DNA of 42,757 bases from Candidatus Rifleibacteriota bacterium (GCA_028689875.1 JAQVCG010000009.1:1-42757), one strand, 5' to 3'; counted from the first letter of the stretch, positions 17,756 through 27,446 are shown. Notes: generated by a model not told the origin, from the letters alone. Made by a program: numbers and translations.

Positions 17756-18736
17756 ATGAAAGTTTTGAACGTTTTGGTTTCTAGAACCGACCGCGCAGGC
17801 GATTTGCTGCTTACTATGCCTATTTTCCGCGAACTAAAGACTGCTTTTCCAAACTGTCGTATTACAGCTCATGTGCGTAAATATACGGCTTCTTTGCTTA
17901 AAATGTGCCCCGAAGTCGATGCGCTTATTATTGATGACGACTATGCGCCGGGTATTATCTCGCAGCCTCTGATCGAAAAACTTAAAAACGAAGAATTTGA
18001 TGCTGCTGTTTTGGTGCATCCCTCGCCGAGGGCAATAATGTCTGCTTTTCTAGCTAAAATACCAAAACGTATAGGAAGAGCTTCAAACCTTTTTATGCCA
18101 TTTTTAAATGTCAGAAAAGTTCAGCATAGATCAAAGAATGTAAAGCATGAATTTGAGTATAATCTTGATTTGTTGGCGGGCTTAATCGATAACATTAACC
18201 CCTTGCCATATAAAATTAATAGTTTTAACGATATTAAGCCGCTTGATTCAAAATCAGTTGTGATTCATCCCGGTAGTGGCGGGTCTGCATACAATATACC
18301 TGTGCAAAAGTATCTTTTGTTGGCTGAAATTTTGGTAAATCATAAAATCAGTGTGTATGTAAGTCTGGGCCCGGGTGAAGAATATTTAAAAGAAGTTTTT
18401 AATAAAACTTTAAAAGATAAAATAAATTATATTCAAAATGTGCCCGATTTTTATGAACTGGCAAAATTGTTCAAATTAAAGTCTGTTTTTGTGGGCGGTT
18501 CTACCGGTCCCCTTCATTTGGCTGCGGCTCTTAACATGTTTTGCGTCAGCTTTTTTCCGCCGGTAAAAGCAATGACTCCTAACAGATGGGGACCAAGAGG
18601 CGCAGAGTCGATAGTGTTTAAACCTGATTTACCTCAGTGCAATGGCAAATGCTCTAAATGCCCGCATAATGGGTGCATGCAGACTATTCCCATGACACCG
18701 GCCGCAGAGACAATAATTAAGCACTTTGGCGATTAA
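17756..18736 (+). CDS. Glycosyltransferase family 9 (heptosyltransferase-like)
   Basis: 326 residues. The N-terminus SRTDRAGDLLLTMPIFRELK, the HPGSGG phosphate-binding loop and FVGGSTGPLHLAAAL are those of GT9 enzymes (ADP-heptose:LPS heptosyltransferases), which build the LPS inner core at the cytoplasmic face of the inner membrane. Near the C-terminus is a cysteine cluster CNGKCSKCPHNGCM, seen in a subset of GT9 proteins and possibly metal-binding. The acceptor cannot be told. AAAGG serves as Shine-Dalgarno. It stands alone with its own promoter and converges on the lipoprotein gene with a single base between stops. Confidence 0.87.
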   Translation: MKVLNVLVSRTDRAGDLLLTMPIFRELKTAFPNCRITAHVRKYTASLLKMCPEVDALIIDDDYAPGIISQPLIEKLKNEEFDAAVLVHPSPRAIMSAFLAKIPKRIGRASNLFMPFLNVRKVQHRSKNVKHEFEYNLDLLAGLIDNINPLPYKINSFNDIKPLDSKSVVIHPGSGGSAYNIPVQKYLLLAEILVNHKISVYVSLGPGEEYLKEVFNKTLKDKINYIQNVPDFYELAKLFKLKSVFVGGSTGPLHLAAALNMFCVSFFPPVKAMTPNRWGPRGAESIVFKPDLPQCNGKCSKCPHNGCMQTIPMTPAAETIIKHFGD

Positions 18737-18737
18737 T

Positions 18738-19274
18738 TTAATTCTTTGCGTCGGGAAAATTCTTTAAATCGCGCAGTTCCATAATTACTATAGTTTTTTC
18801 TACCAATTCCGGAACATTCTGCATCATACCCGGTTTCCAAAGGTAGATTTTATAAGTGGCACCGTTGTTCTTGGCAATTAACGTTATATCGGCCCATTCG
18901 TTTCGTGTCGTTGGTGTTTTCTGAAAGCTTTTAAAAGCATCTTCATAAAAATCGCATATGGTGTCAATGTCGTTGTCTGTCGCATACATAATAGAAAGAA
19001 CTTTGCTGGCATAAACTTCTTTGATGTCAAAAAATTTGGCATCAATCGCAAGAGGAACATCATTCGTCGGGTAATAATCGGGTAATGTCTGCAAAGATTC
19101 AGGAGAGGAGTGCTTTTTTAAACTTGGGTCAATAGTTACTTTGTTTGTAGCGATATTTAATTGTTTTATACCTGCAGTTTTTGTTTCTGATGTTGCAGGT
19201 TTTTTATCTGAAGTGCATCCTAACTGTGAAAAAATTAAAATTATTATCAATAAGATATAATTAGTTTTTTTCAT
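18738..19274 (-). CDS. Putative lipoprotein of unknown function
   Basis: 178 residues from the ATG at 19274, which has AGGA close upstream; an in-frame ATG at 19313 would place 13 hydrophilic residues ahead of the signal sequence and lies within the terminator of the preceding gene. Residues 1-19 are a signal peptide ending SQLGC, a usable although non-ideal lipobox (Gln instead of Leu at -3), so Cys20 is likely lipidated. The mature part is about 160 residues with no recognised domain; after a Ser/Thr/Lys-rich linker it forms an alpha/beta domain around DAKFFDIKEVYASKVLSIMY. It follows the pyrophosphatase gene but is separated from it by a strong hairpin. Confidence 0.7.
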   Translation of the reverse strand: MKKTNYILLIIILIFSQLGCTSDKKPATSETKTAGIKQLNIATNKVTIDPSLKKHSSPESLQTLPDYYPTNDVPLAIDAKFFDIKEVYASKVLSIMYATDNDIDTICDFYEDAFKSFQKTPTTRNEWADITLIAKNNGATYKIYLWKPGMMQNVPELVEKTIVIMELRDLKNFPDAKN

Positions 19275-19296
19275 AAAATCCTCTCTCTCATTGCAT

Positions 19297-19330
19297 AAAA
19301 ACGGGTGATACATGAAAATATCACCCGTTT
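19297..19330 (-). terminator. Intrinsic terminator after the pyrophosphatase gene
   Basis: Perfect 12-bp stem AAACGGGTGATA / TATCACCCGTTT with an eight-base loop; on the minus strand it runs into further T residues (TTTTT in total). It lies 17 bases beyond the hppA stop. Confidence 0.85.
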
Positions 19331-19346
19331 AAATTGTTAGAACTAA

Positions 19347-22061
19347 TTAGAACGCATCAAAGCCTGAAAACCCACTGCTTGATTCAGTTTTTTCGTCAGT
19401 ATTTGTTGTGTTGTCAGAACTTGTTGCTTCGTTTGAACCGAAAGCAGAATCAAATCCGCCTTGTGCTTCTGTTTTAGTTTCAGTTTTTGCAGAGTCGGTT
19501 TTGCTGTCAAAACCTTCGCTGAAGCTGGTCGCTGCCGGTGTTTTTGCTTCGGTTGCCGGAGCTAGTGGCTTTACGGTGCCGGGGGTGTAAACGGCTTTTT
19601 GGGGTTTAACCAAACTTTTGTTTGCAGCATCATTGGGTGAGGTGATTATGTCTTCTGTTCCCATGAGGGGATCGTCTTCGAACAAAGAATCAACTGCACT
19701 TGCTTCTTGAACTCTTTCTAGGCTCGGGTAATTCAGTTTGCCTTTTTCAACGCCTCTTAAGAATTCGTTACGATATTTTAATTCTGTAGGAGCGAATCCG
19801 AGGTTTCTTTGAATGACCGGTGAATAGCTTACGGTTAAACCTGCAACAACAACAGCTACCATGCTCATGAGCTTGATAAGAATGTTGAGAGAAGGTCCGG
19901 ATGTGTCTTTGAAAGGATCTCCGACGGTATCGCCAACAACAGTAGCTTTGTGGCAATCTGAACCTTTTCCGCCTAATTGACCCGATTCAACGTATTTTTT
20001 TGCGTTGTCCCAGGCGCCGCCTGCGTTAGACATCAGAATGGCTACGGCAAAACCTGTTGCTAAGCCGCCCACTAACATACCGAGAACCCCGCCTACGCCA
20101 AATATCAAACCAACGAGAATCGGAACTATGATTGCAAGAAGGCTGGGAGCGAGCATTTCTCTTTGAGCGCCCTTAGTAGAAATGGCAACACAAGAAGCGT
20201 AATCGGCTTTAGCACCTTCTTTGCCTTCGAGAAGGCCGGGAATTTCTTTAAATTGTCTTCTGACTTCTTCAACCATGCTGTGGGCAGCGCGTCCAACAGC
20301 TTTCATTGTCATGGCGCAGAACACGAAAACAAGCATAGAACCGATGAATACTCCGACTAATACCATCGGATTCATCAAGTTTACGCCATAATAACTCATA
20401 AAGTCTGACATGGATGCAAATTCTATGGGAACCGCATTCTCGCCGCTTGTATAAACATATTTATCTATTACTTCGCCGGTGGTATTAGCAATTCTGATCA
20501 GGGCAATTCTGATTTCTTCAATGTAGGCGCCTAACAGAGCCATTGCGGTCAAAGCAGCTGAGCCGATTGCAAAGCCTTTGCCTGTCGCGGCGGTAGTATT
20601 GCCTAATGAGTCGAGAGCATCAGTTCTTTTGCGAACTTCGGGGCCCATTCCTGACATTTCAGCATTGCCGCCTGCGTTGTCGGCGATGGGGCCGTAAGCG
20701 TCGGTAGCTAATGTTATGCCAAGGGTTGAAAGCATACCAACTGCGGCTATACCAATACCGTATAGGCCGAGAGAAGCATTAGTGAAACCACCGGCAAAAC
20801 CGTATGCCAAGACAATGGCGATACAAACGGTCAATACGGGTATACCGGTCGATTCCATACCGGTTGCAAAACCTTCGATGATTACGGTAGCCGGGCCGGT
20901 AGATGATTGATTTGCTACTTCTTTGGTCGGCGGATAATCTGAAGAAGTGTAATACTCAGTGGCTGCACCAATTAAGATCCCTGCCATTAAGCCGGTTACG
21001 ATTGAGCCTAATATTCCCAAGTGCCCGGGAAGCATATATTTTACAAGGAAAATGGCACAGACTGCTGTTAATATCGAAGCAACTCTGACACCTTTTCCAA
21101 GGGCGGCCATCAAATGTTTTTGGCTGGCATTTTCGTCAGTTTTTACGAAATATACGCCTAACAATGAGAATATGATGCCTGAACCGGCAATTGCCATTGG
21201 AAGCAATATTGAGCTAAGCTGAAGTCCTGAAGCAACCATGGTTGGATCACTGAAAGCAGCTGCTCCGAGGGCGGCTGTTGCCAGGATTGAACCACAGTAT
21301 GATTCATAAAGGTCGGCGCCCATACCTGCCACGTCTCCTACGTTATCGCCTACGTTATCGGCTATAACAGCGGGGTTTCTGGGGTCGTCTTCAGGAATTC
21401 CTGCTTCAGTTTTTCCAACCAAGTCGGCGCCAACGTCGGCAGCTTTAGTGAAAATTCCGCCGCCAACACGGGCAAACAATGCTTGTGAACTTGCACCCAT
21501 CCCGAAGGTAAGCATGATAGTGGTTATTTCCAGGTAGTTGTGAACTGCAAAAATGCTGTCTTTGAATATGGTTTCTTTGGTAGACATAACCCAATTGAGT
21601 ATCTTCCACCAAATCGAAATATCAAACAGACCAAGACCTACAACAACAAAGCCCATAACTGCACCACTTCTAAATGCTATTTGCAGCCCTTTATTAAGAG
21701 ATGCGGCAGCGGCGGCAGCAGTTCTGTTACTGGCATTAGTGGCTGTTTTCATTCCAAGATAACCTGAGAGGCCTGAGAAAAGACCGCCGGTTAAAAATGC
21801 GAATGGAGTCCAAGGACTCTGAATTTTCAATACAAAAGCTAAAAATGCAAAAAATGCAAAAGCTATGACGAAAAAGATGCCAACGACTTTGTATTGAGAC
21901 CAAAGATATGACATCGCACCTTCTTTTACGTAACCTGCGATTTCCTTAGACTTCTCACTACCTTCATCTGCTTTTTTCATTTCTGCGTAAAAGTAATACG
22001 CAAACACCAATGCGAGCAGAGAACCTGCAGGAGCCAGCCAGAATAAGAATTCTGTGTTCAC
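19347..22061 (-). CDS. hppA: Membrane-bound pyrophosphatase (K+-dependent type) with long C-terminal tail
   Basis: 904 residues, against about 670-770 for most family members. Residues 1-750 are the complete 16-helix ion-pumping pyrophosphatase, which couples PPi hydrolysis to H+ and/or Na+ export. Visible are [20 protein letters not shown] and [19 protein letters not shown] (PPi/Mg site, about 200-243), [17 protein letters not shown] (453-469) and [21 protein letters not shown] (704-723). [11 protein letters not shown] has Ala491 and Gly494, the pair found in K+-dependent enzymes. The tail (about 751-904) is Ser/Thr/Lys/Glu-rich, disordered-looking, with three Gly-Phe-Asp repeats (near 850, 869 and 900) and ends GFSGFDAF. 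The start is GTG with AGGAGG five bases upstream. A near-consensus promoter precedes it. Confidence 0.95.
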   Translation of the reverse strand: MNTEFLFWLAPAGSLLALVFAYYFYAEMKKADEGSEKSKEIAGYVKEGAMSYLWSQYKVVGIFFVIAFAFFAFLAFVLKIQSPWTPFAFLTGGLFSGLSGYLGMKTATNASNRTAAAAAASLNKGLQIAFRSGAVMGFVVVGLGLFDISIWWKILNWVMSTKETIFKDSIFAVHNYLEITTIMLTFGMGASSQALFARVGGGIFTKAADVGADLVGKTEAGIPEDDPRNPAVIADNVGDNVGDVAGMGADLYESYCGSILATAALGAAAFSDPTMVASGLQLSSILLPMAIAGSGIIFSLLGVYFVKTDENASQKHLMAALGKGVRVASILTAVCAIFLVKYMLPGHLGILGSIVTGLMAGILIGAATEYYTSSDYPPTKEVANQSSTGPATVIIEGFATGMESTGIPVLTVCIAIVLAYGFAGGFTNASLGLYGIGIAAVGMLSTLGITLATDAYGPIADNAGGNAEMSGMGPEVRKRTDALDSLGNTTAATGKGFAIGSAALTAMALLGAYIEEIRIALIRIANTTGEVIDKYVYTSGENAVPIEFASMSDFMSYYGVNLMNPMVLVGVFIGSMLVFVFCAMTMKAVGRAAHSMVEEVRRQFKEIPGLLEGKEGAKADYASCVAISTKGAQREMLAPSLLAIIVPILVGLIFGVGGVLGMLVGGLATGFAVAILMSNAGGAWDNAKKYVESGQLGGKGSDCHKATVVGDTVGDPFKDTSGPSLNILIKLMSMVAVVVAGLTVSYSPVIQRNLGFAPTELKYRNEFLRGVEKGKLNYPSLERVQEASAVDSLFEDDPLMGTEDIITSPNDAANKSLVKPQKAVYTPGTVKPLAPATEAKTPAATSFSEGFDSKTDSAKTETKTEAQGGFDSAFGSNEATSSDNTTNTDEKTESSSGFSGFDAF

Positions 22062-22136
22062 AAAAACCTCCTAAACGCTTTCAATAATTCATTCCAAGAT
22101 ATAACTATAAAAACTTAATTTTGTACAGCAAGTTTG

Positions 22137-22165
22137 ATTTTATTACACTTAACCACAGTTGTCAA
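22137..22165 (-). promoter_or_regulatory. Strong sigma-70 type promoter for hppA
   Basis: On the minus strand a perfect -35 TTGACA (22165-22160), 17-base spacer and -10 TAAAAT (22142-22137), 76 bases before the GTG start. The best-scoring promoter by eye in the window. Confidence 0.75.
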
Positions 22166-22197
22166 AATAAATGAGTCGGGATATATGTTAAAAATTG

Positions 22198-23577
22198 TCA
22201 CTTCATTGCACTGCTTATAAAAACAAAAATTATGGCTCCGGGAGCTATCCACCTAATAAAAAATAACCATAGTTTTCCAAGTGGAAATCTTATCTTACCA
22301 TTGTTTGTTACTTCTTCAATCGGGCTATGACCATTTTCTATGTGTTTTTGCTTATCCCATACCCAGCCGGCCAAAATGCATATTAATATTCCGCCCATAG
22401 GGAGCATCATGTTACAAACTAGAAAGTCCATTGAGTTAAATATATTTCTGCTTCCGATTATTTCGTATGTTGACATGGGTCCAAAGCTTAAAGAACAAGG
22501 TAAACCAACCAAAAAAGCTGTTAAAACACAGCTTATAGAGCCTTTTAGTCTGCTTATCTTTTTATCATCAACCAGATAACAAACGCAGGTTTCAAGTATA
22601 GATATAGATGAAGTTACTGCTGCGAAAAGAGCAAGCATAAAAAATGCAATAGAAAAAAAATGTCCGAAAGACATTTTTTCAAATACAGCAGGAAGAGTGA
22701 TAAAAATTAAACCCGGGCCCTCTGAAGGAGAAAAACCAAGAGCAAATACTGCAGGCAATATGCAAAGTCCTGCAACGATTGCAAATATTGTGTCTATTAC
22801 AGGAACAATCGCAGCACTTTTAAGTATGTTTTCTTTTTTTGATAGATAACTTCCGTAGGTGGTCATAGAGCCTAGCCCGATGCTGAGAGACAAGAAAACC
22901 TGACCCATTGCCGCTAAAATTACATCAAAAGTGATTTTAGAAAAATCGGGCTTAAGAAAAAAACTTACGCCTTTTTGAGCACCTTCTAAAGTAAGTGAAC
23001 GGGCTAAAATAACTAATAAAATACACATAAGAGCGGGCATTAGTATCTTTGATGCTTTTTCTATGCCATTTTTGACACCGGCTCCAACAATAATTAGGTT
23101 TAATGATATATAAATGCCCAAATAAACAACCGGTTCAATTGGAGACGAAATAAAGTTTTCAAAAACTGCCTTATATTCAAGTGAACTTGAGCTTGAATTA
23201 ATAAATAGTCTTGAAAAAGAAACGACCATATACTTAACTATCCAACCGCCAACAACACAATAATACGAAAGCATTAAAAAAGATGCTAAAACCTGTATTT
23301 TACCGCCAATGCCCCATTTTTTATTTATTTTTTGATAAGCTCCTACAGGATTAAGGCCGGTGTATCTGCCAATGGCTACTTCTGCCAAAATCAAAGAGGA
23401 ACCGACAGTTAAAGCTAAAATCATATAGACAAAAACAAATGCTGCACCGCCGTTTTTTCCCGCCAGATACGGAAACTTCCATAAATTACCTAAGCCGACG
23501 GCAGAACCCGCGGCAGCCATAATAAATCCAAGGTTAGAGCCCCAGTTTTCACGTAATGTTTTTATGTTATCTTTCAC
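22198..23577 (-). CDS. Neurotransmitter:sodium symporter (NSS) family transporter
   Basis: 459 residues, about 11-12 membrane helices. The LeuT-fold NSS signature is plain at the N-terminus: ENWGSNLGFIMAAAGSAVGLGNLWKFPYLAGKNGGAAFV, where the unwound helix 1 (GSAVGLGN) forms the Na+ and substrate site (positions about 22-32). Later segments such as LSIGLGSMTTYGSYL (helix 6-7 region) and SFGPMSTYE fit. These carriers import amino acids or related solutes with Na+ across the inner membrane; the substrate is not determinable. The start is GTG with AAGGA six bases upstream. It follows purD by 26 bases in the same direction and is probably cotranscribed. Confidence 0.9.
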   Translation of the reverse strand: MKDNIKTLRENWGSNLGFIMAAAGSAVGLGNLWKFPYLAGKNGGAAFVFVYMILALTVGSSLILAEVAIGRYTGLNPVGAYQKINKKWGIGGKIQVLASFLMLSYYCVVGGWIVKYMVVSFSRLFINSSSSSLEYKAVFENFISSPIEPVVYLGIYISLNLIIVGAGVKNGIEKASKILMPALMCILLVILARSLTLEGAQKGVSFFLKPDFSKITFDVILAAMGQVFLSLSIGLGSMTTYGSYLSKKENILKSAAIVPVIDTIFAIVAGLCILPAVFALGFSPSEGPGLIFITLPAVFEKMSFGHFFSIAFFMLALFAAVTSSISILETCVCYLVDDKKISRLKGSISCVLTAFLVGLPCSLSFGPMSTYEIIGSRNIFNSMDFLVCNMMLPMGGILICILAGWVWDKQKHIENGHSPIEEVTNNGKIRFPLGKLWLFFIRWIAPGAIIFVFISSAMK

Positions 23578-23603
23578 AAATATTCCTTGCAGATAAACGT
23601 TTA

Positions 23604-24848
23604 TTACTTTAATCCTATATCACTTCGATAAAATACGTTTTCAAGTTGTAATTGAGTAATTGAATCGTAACATTTTTCGCGCGCCTCGCTTAAATCCTTT
23701 GCTATAGCTGTTATGCATAAAAGGCGCCCGCTTTTATAAGAGATGTTGTCTTTGTTATCATACTTTTTACAATTTGAGAAAAAAACAGAATTATTTTTTA
23801 TACTGTCGAGACCTTTGATGATTGGCTCTGAATCCTCTCTTTCAGGGTAACCGGCTCGCGCTAATATTACAGAGACCGTCGAGTGGTTTCCGAATGCTAC
23901 TTCTGCCCCAAAGTTCGTTAAGCAGCCCATTGAACAGTCTTTCAACAAATCGGCCAAATCGCCTCTAAATCTTGAGAGTATTGTCTGCGCCTCGGGGTCG
24001 CCGAGTCTTGCGTTAAACTCTAATACCTTCGGGCCGTCTTTGGTCAGCATTAGCTGAATAGACAAAAAGCCTCTGTAAAGTAAATTGTCTTTTTTCATTC
24101 CATTTACAACCGGCTGTACTATTGTGCTGATTATTTCTTTTTCTAACTCGGGTGTAAGATCCGGGGATGGGCTTATAGCGCCCATTCCGCCCGTAGTAGT
24201 GCCGGTGTCGCCGTCGCCCGAAAGCTTGTAGTCGCGGCAAGAACTGAAAGAAACCCACTGGTTTCCATCAGTCAGTATGCTGTAAGAGCATTCGGTGCCT
24301 TCAATTCTTTCTTGTAAAATTAATGGCGGACCATGAATTTTAAAGAATTTTGCCGCCGCATCTTTAGCATCTTCTGCGGACTTGCAGACTGCTACGCCTG
24401 TTCCGTGGGCAAACCCGTCGCATTTAACAACTGTTAAATTGTGGTTTTCGTCTAATGCCGCTATTGCTTCTGAGTAGTTTGCAACGATTTTTGTTACGGG
24501 TGATGGAATAGAATGAGCTGCCATAAATGAATAGGCAAAGGCTTTGCTGTTTTCTATTACCCCAGCATCTGCTGCAGGGCCTATAACCGGAATCCCTGCT
24601 AATGCGAGAGCGTCAACGGTTCCATCTTTTACAAATTTAGCAGAGCCAATAACTGCCAATTCGACTTTGTCTTTAAAATAGGCCACTAGTTCGCTGTTTT
24701 CTCGCATTAAAACACGTTTGCAAATTGAAATGTCGTCCATGCCGGGGTTTCCGGGACACGCAAAAATTTTATGAACAGCGGGCGATTTCGCAAGCGCTGC
24801 TACAAAAGCGTGTTCTCTAGCTCCTGCACCCAATACAAGTATATTCAC
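23604..24848 (-). CDS. purD: Phosphoribosylamine-glycine ligase
   Basis: 414 residues, standard for GAR synthetase, the second step of purine synthesis (5-phosphoribosylamine + glycine + ATP). N-terminal MNILVLGAGAREHAF, then CPGNPGMDD, an ATP-grasp core (TVVKCDGFAHGTGVAVC, LQERIEGTECSYSILTDG) and GGMGAISPSPDLT, then FNARLGDPEAQTIL with metal-binding residues. Many PurD proteins have Gly-Leu-Ala-Ala-Gly-Lys-Gly where this one has Asp-Gly-Phe-Ala-His-Gly-Thr-Gly, a mild divergence in the ATP-binding loop. The start is GTG with AGAGG upstream. It lies nine bases after a heptosyltransferase gene, an unusual pairing. Confidence 0.93.
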   Translation of the reverse strand: MNILVLGAGAREHAFVAALAKSPAVHKIFACPGNPGMDDISICKRVLMRENSELVAYFKDKVELAVIGSAKFVKDGTVDALALAGIPVIGPAADAGVIENSKAFAYSFMAAHSIPSPVTKIVANYSEAIAALDENHNLTVVKCDGFAHGTGVAVCKSAEDAKDAAAKFFKIHGPPLILQERIEGTECSYSILTDGNQWVSFSSCRDYKLSGDGDTGTTTGGMGAISPSPDLTPELEKEIISTIVQPVVNGMKKDNLLYRGFLSIQLMLTKDGPKVLEFNARLGDPEAQTILSRFRGDLADLLKDCSMGCLTNFGAEVAFGNHSTVSVILARAGYPEREDSEPIIKGLDSIKNNSVFFSNCKKYDNKDNISYKSGRLLCITAIAKDLSEAREKCYDSITQLQLENVFYRSDIGLK

Positions 24849-24857
24849 GTTAACCTC

Positions 24858-25874
24858 TTATAATGGTTTAGAAATTTTTCTTAATTCAGCAGAAACCTTG
24901 TAAACATCTGATGCAGAAATACTTTGCATGCAGGTGTGTGTCTTTAAAGGACAAACACGCTGCCGGCAAGGAATTTTTTCGCAGGCATCAGAAATTACAG
25001 GTCTGAAATTTATGTTTAAAGCCCCCGTTCTGGTCATGTCAGTAGGTCCTACCGGTACCACTGTCGGTGTTTTATATAGCGCGGCAAGATGCATTGTGCC
25101 GGAATCATTTGCTAAAAGCAGACTGCATTGGCTTAGCAGGCAACCTAGTTCAGTTATGGAAGTTTTTCCAACGGCGTTAACAATAGAGTTTTCAGGTAAG
25201 TGCTTTGAAATCTCGTCTGCAATTGCCTCTTCGTTTTTGCCGGCGGTAATAATGATTTGCTTTTCGGGTTCGTGCTTTTGTATTAGTCTGGCAACTTCTG
25301 CAAATTTTTCTGGCTGCCATCTCTTTGCTGCTCCAAAAGCGGCACCCGGTGCTATTATTACATAAGGTTTTTGGGGCAATATTCCAACTTTTTCACAGGT
25401 TTTTTCAAAAAAATCTTTCTCAAACTTTGTCGGGTTAAAAGTATAATCAAAATCGGTAATGCCGATTTCTTTTGCTAGCCCGCAATATAACTTAGATTCG
25501 TGAATCTCTTTATAATTTTCAGGTTTAACCACATTATTATCTAAAAAAATGTTTCTGAACTGACTCTTATAGCCGATTGTGTGTTTTGCACCACACATCT
25601 TGCTTAACATAGCGGCACGCAAGGAATCAGGAAAAACAAGAACACAGTCAGCATTTAATACGCGTAGTTTTCGGGTTTCTTTTATAGTTTTAAATAAGCC
25701 TTTTTTGCTTTGAACACAGTGTATGTGCAAAGAAAGCCCGGAAAGGTCGTATACTTCTTTTAAATGAGGCCTTGTAACTATGTGAGTCTCGGCCTTTTTA
25801 GACACTGCCGCAATGGCCGGAAGCGACATTATGACGTCGCCAAGCCAATTCAGCCCTATGATTAAAATTTTCAT
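24858..25874 (-). CDS. waaF: ADP-heptose:LPS heptosyltransferase (WaaF type)
   Basis: 338 residues. MKILIIGLNWLGDVIMSLPAI matches heptosyltransferase II closely; GAAFGAAKRWQPEKFAEVA (nucleotide-sugar site) and LLANDSGTMHLAALYKTPTVVPVGPTD complete the GT9 fold. A C-terminal Cys set (CEKIPCRQRVCPLKTHTCMQSI) is typical of WaaF. It adds a heptose to the LPS inner core in the cytoplasm. No Shine-Dalgarno precedes the ATG; instead a -10-like TATTAT ends six bases before it, so the mRNA may be leaderless. It begins a presumed waaF-purD-symporter operon. Confidence 0.92.
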   Translation of the reverse strand: MKILIIGLNWLGDVIMSLPAIAAVSKKAETHIVTRPHLKEVYDLSGLSLHIHCVQSKKGLFKTIKETRKLRVLNADCVLVFPDSLRAAMLSKMCGAKHTIGYKSQFRNIFLDNNVVKPENYKEIHESKLYCGLAKEIGITDFDYTFNPTKFEKDFFEKTCEKVGILPQKPYVIIAPGAAFGAAKRWQPEKFAEVARLIQKHEPEKQIIITAGKNEEAIADEISKHLPENSIVNAVGKTSITELGCLLSQCSLLLANDSGTMHLAALYKTPTVVPVGPTDMTRTGALNINFRPVISDACEKIPCRQRVCPLKTHTCMQSISASDVYKVSAELRKISKPL

Positions 25875-25880
25875 GCGTTA

Positions 25881-25909
25881 ATAATAATATGATATACCTC
25901 ATTTTACAA
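25881..25909 (-). promoter_or_regulatory. Putative leaderless promoter of waaF
   Basis: Minus-strand -35 TTGTAA (25909-25904), 17-base spacer, -10 TATTAT (25886-25881), then six bases to the ATG at 25874. Transcription from it would start at or next to the ATG. Confidence 0.5.
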
Positions 25910-25934
25910 CAGAATAAAATCTCTCGTTTAAATA

Positions 25935-25963
25935 TGTAAAATTTTGGTCTTTGTGTCGATAAT
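25935..25963 (+). promoter_or_regulatory. Putative leaderless promoter of the ATP-grasp-like gene
   Basis: -10 GATAAT (25958-25963) ends seven bases before the ATG at 25971; the -35 position 17 bases upstream (TGTAAA, 25935-25940) is poor. No Shine-Dalgarno exists for this ATG or for the TTG at 25944. Confidence 0.4.
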
Positions 25964-25970
25964 TTCGACA

Positions 25971-26786
25971 ATGAATAAAGAATTACCAACACAATCAGAT
26001 GATGTTTTTAAAAGCAGAAAAGCCTTAAGAGAATTCTGCATTAAAAACAAAGTCGCATGCCCTGAGTTTTTTGTTTCTGAAGATTTTGCTAAGATCAGCG
26101 CTTGGGCAATAAAACATAATAAATTCCCAATGGCGATTAAAGCAGAAGAGGACAGTATCAATGAAGAAAACTCTTACTTGCTCAAGGCTTTCAGAGAACT
26201 GCCGGAATGCTTTGACTTAATTAAAGCTAAAGCTAAAAACATTGTAATAGTTGAAGAGTTTATAGAAGGAAAACCAAAAATTGAAGTGTGTTGTCTAAAA
26301 GGCAAAATACGAATGTTTTCTCAAATAAGCTTAGAAAAATCGATTATATTAAAACACTCTTGGAGGGCTTTTCCCATAAGTGTACCGGCTAAAATTGCAA
26401 AAGACATAAAAGATATAATAGATAAATTTAAGCCCTATTGTGAAAATTTGGCAGTGCCGGTAAGATTTTCGTTTGCTATTAATAAAAGTCTGCCGGTTCT
26501 TATTTCTGCCGATGCCGGTTTAATGCGCCCTGAATACAATAAAGAGTGGGCTGTGGCTGCAAATATTCCACCTATACTTGAAGAAAGTGGACTATACAAA
26601 TGTGACGGAATTTGCAAAGTTGTTTATAAAAGAAATGTTGATTTTGCAAGCTTTAATCCCGATACGTTAAAAAGCGTTTGTGCTCCGGCTTTTGTTCTTT
26701 ATCAAAAAAATGGTGAAGATTTGATAGTGTTTTTAAAGCATGCAGATGCCCAAATCTTACAAAAAGCTTCAATTTTTTCAATATAA
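25971..26786 (+). CDS. Degenerate ATP-grasp-like protein
   Basis: 271 residues from the ATG at 25971; an in-frame TTG at 25944 would add nine residues without support. The layout recalls the middle and C-terminal parts of ATP-grasp enzymes such as PurD: a start like the B-domain entry (SRKALREFCIKNKVACPEFF), a lysine strand (FPMAIKAEED), then IVIVEEFIEGKPKIEVCCLKGK, equivalent to the ATP-binding Glu strand of PurD, and later VPVRFSFAINKSLPVLISADAGLMRPEY where PurD has its metal-site segment. The glycine-rich ATP loop and the NxRxGDPE metal motif are missing or changed, and no pre-ATP-grasp domain is present, so catalysis is doubtful. It is divergent from waaF-purD; a decayed purD duplicate or a regulatory paralogue are possibilities. 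Confidence 0.6.
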   Translation: MNKELPTQSDDVFKSRKALREFCIKNKVACPEFFVSEDFAKISAWAIKHNKFPMAIKAEEDSINEENSYLLKAFRELPECFDLIKAKAKNIVIVEEFIEGKPKIEVCCLKGKIRMFSQISLEKSIILKHSWRAFPISVPAKIAKDIKDIIDKFKPYCENLAVPVRFSFAINKSLPVLISADAGLMRPEYNKEWAVAANIPPILEESGLYKCDGICKVVYKRNVDFASFNPDTLKSVCAPAFVLYQKNGEDLIVFLKHADAQILQKASIFSI

Positions 26787-26795
26787 TTAACTGAT

Positions 26796-27446
26796 TCAAT
26801 CTTTCATTTGGTCGTATAATTCTTCAAGTCTGGCACTTGCTAATGCATCCCCGGGATTTTTGTGAACATGCCTTTGCAGAATATCTATTTCTGACCTTGT
26901 GTATCTCATTATTTTTCTTAAAACGTCTAAATCTCTTGCAACCGTATCATCTTCATTAGGTATTTGTCGCGCTCTTTCCAAGTCATCATATGCTCTTTTA
27001 TATCTTCTTAATTCCAAATTTATTTGAGCGCTTAACCGCGCAGCCAAATAATTTCCGGGGTCGTAAGATTGGGCTCGTTCGAGGCGCCTGAAAGCTTCAC
27101 TGTAGTTTTCCCTGTAATAGTCATTTGTTGCGTTTTCTACGTATATGCGCGCACGGCTTTCTTTTACATAAGCGGCACGCTCCTGCGACACCTGTTTTTC
27201 GTGAGCAGTTTGTTCAAACCCTTTTGTAAAAAGCGATTTCATTTCTGCTTCAGGTTTTGATTTGGCCGTGATTCCTTGAGTGCTTAGATTTTTTCGTATA
27301 GAAGTGAAATCTATATTAGTAGCAGTGGGAACAGCACGTGCTAAATATATCAAACCCAGAATCAGTATAATAGAAAATATGCTTAGCAGAGCTATCGATA
27401 TTTTTTTCTTTTTAGAAAATCCTTCGGTGGTGCTTAATAAGGACAT
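26796..27446 (-). CDS. Membrane-anchored TPR protein
   Basis: 216 residues. A short basic N-terminus (SKKKK) and a single hydrophobic helix (about 18-37) suggest an inner-membrane anchor with the rest outside. Residues about 100-170 contain TPR-like helical pairs (NDYYRENYSEAFRRLERAQSYDPGNYLAARLSAQINLELRRYKRAYDDLERA, given here only as the positions 104-156), with the usual Tyr, Ala and Pro spacing. TPRs mediate protein-protein contacts; the partner is unknown. The gene overlaps the previous one by 13 bases, so the two are translationally linked. It is the last gene of the ABC-F/clpS/clpA run and converges on the ATP-grasp-like gene. Confidence 0.72.
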   Translation of the reverse strand: MSLLSTTEGFSKKKKISIALLSIFSIILILGLIYLARAVPTATNIDFTSIRKNLSTQGITAKSKPEAEMKSLFTKGFEQTAHEKQVSQERAAYVKESRARIYVENATNDYYRENYSEAFRRLERAQSYDPGNYLAARLSAQINLELRRYKRAYDDLERARQIPNEDDTVARDLDVLRKIMRYTRSEIDILQRHVHKNPGDALASARLEELYDQMKD

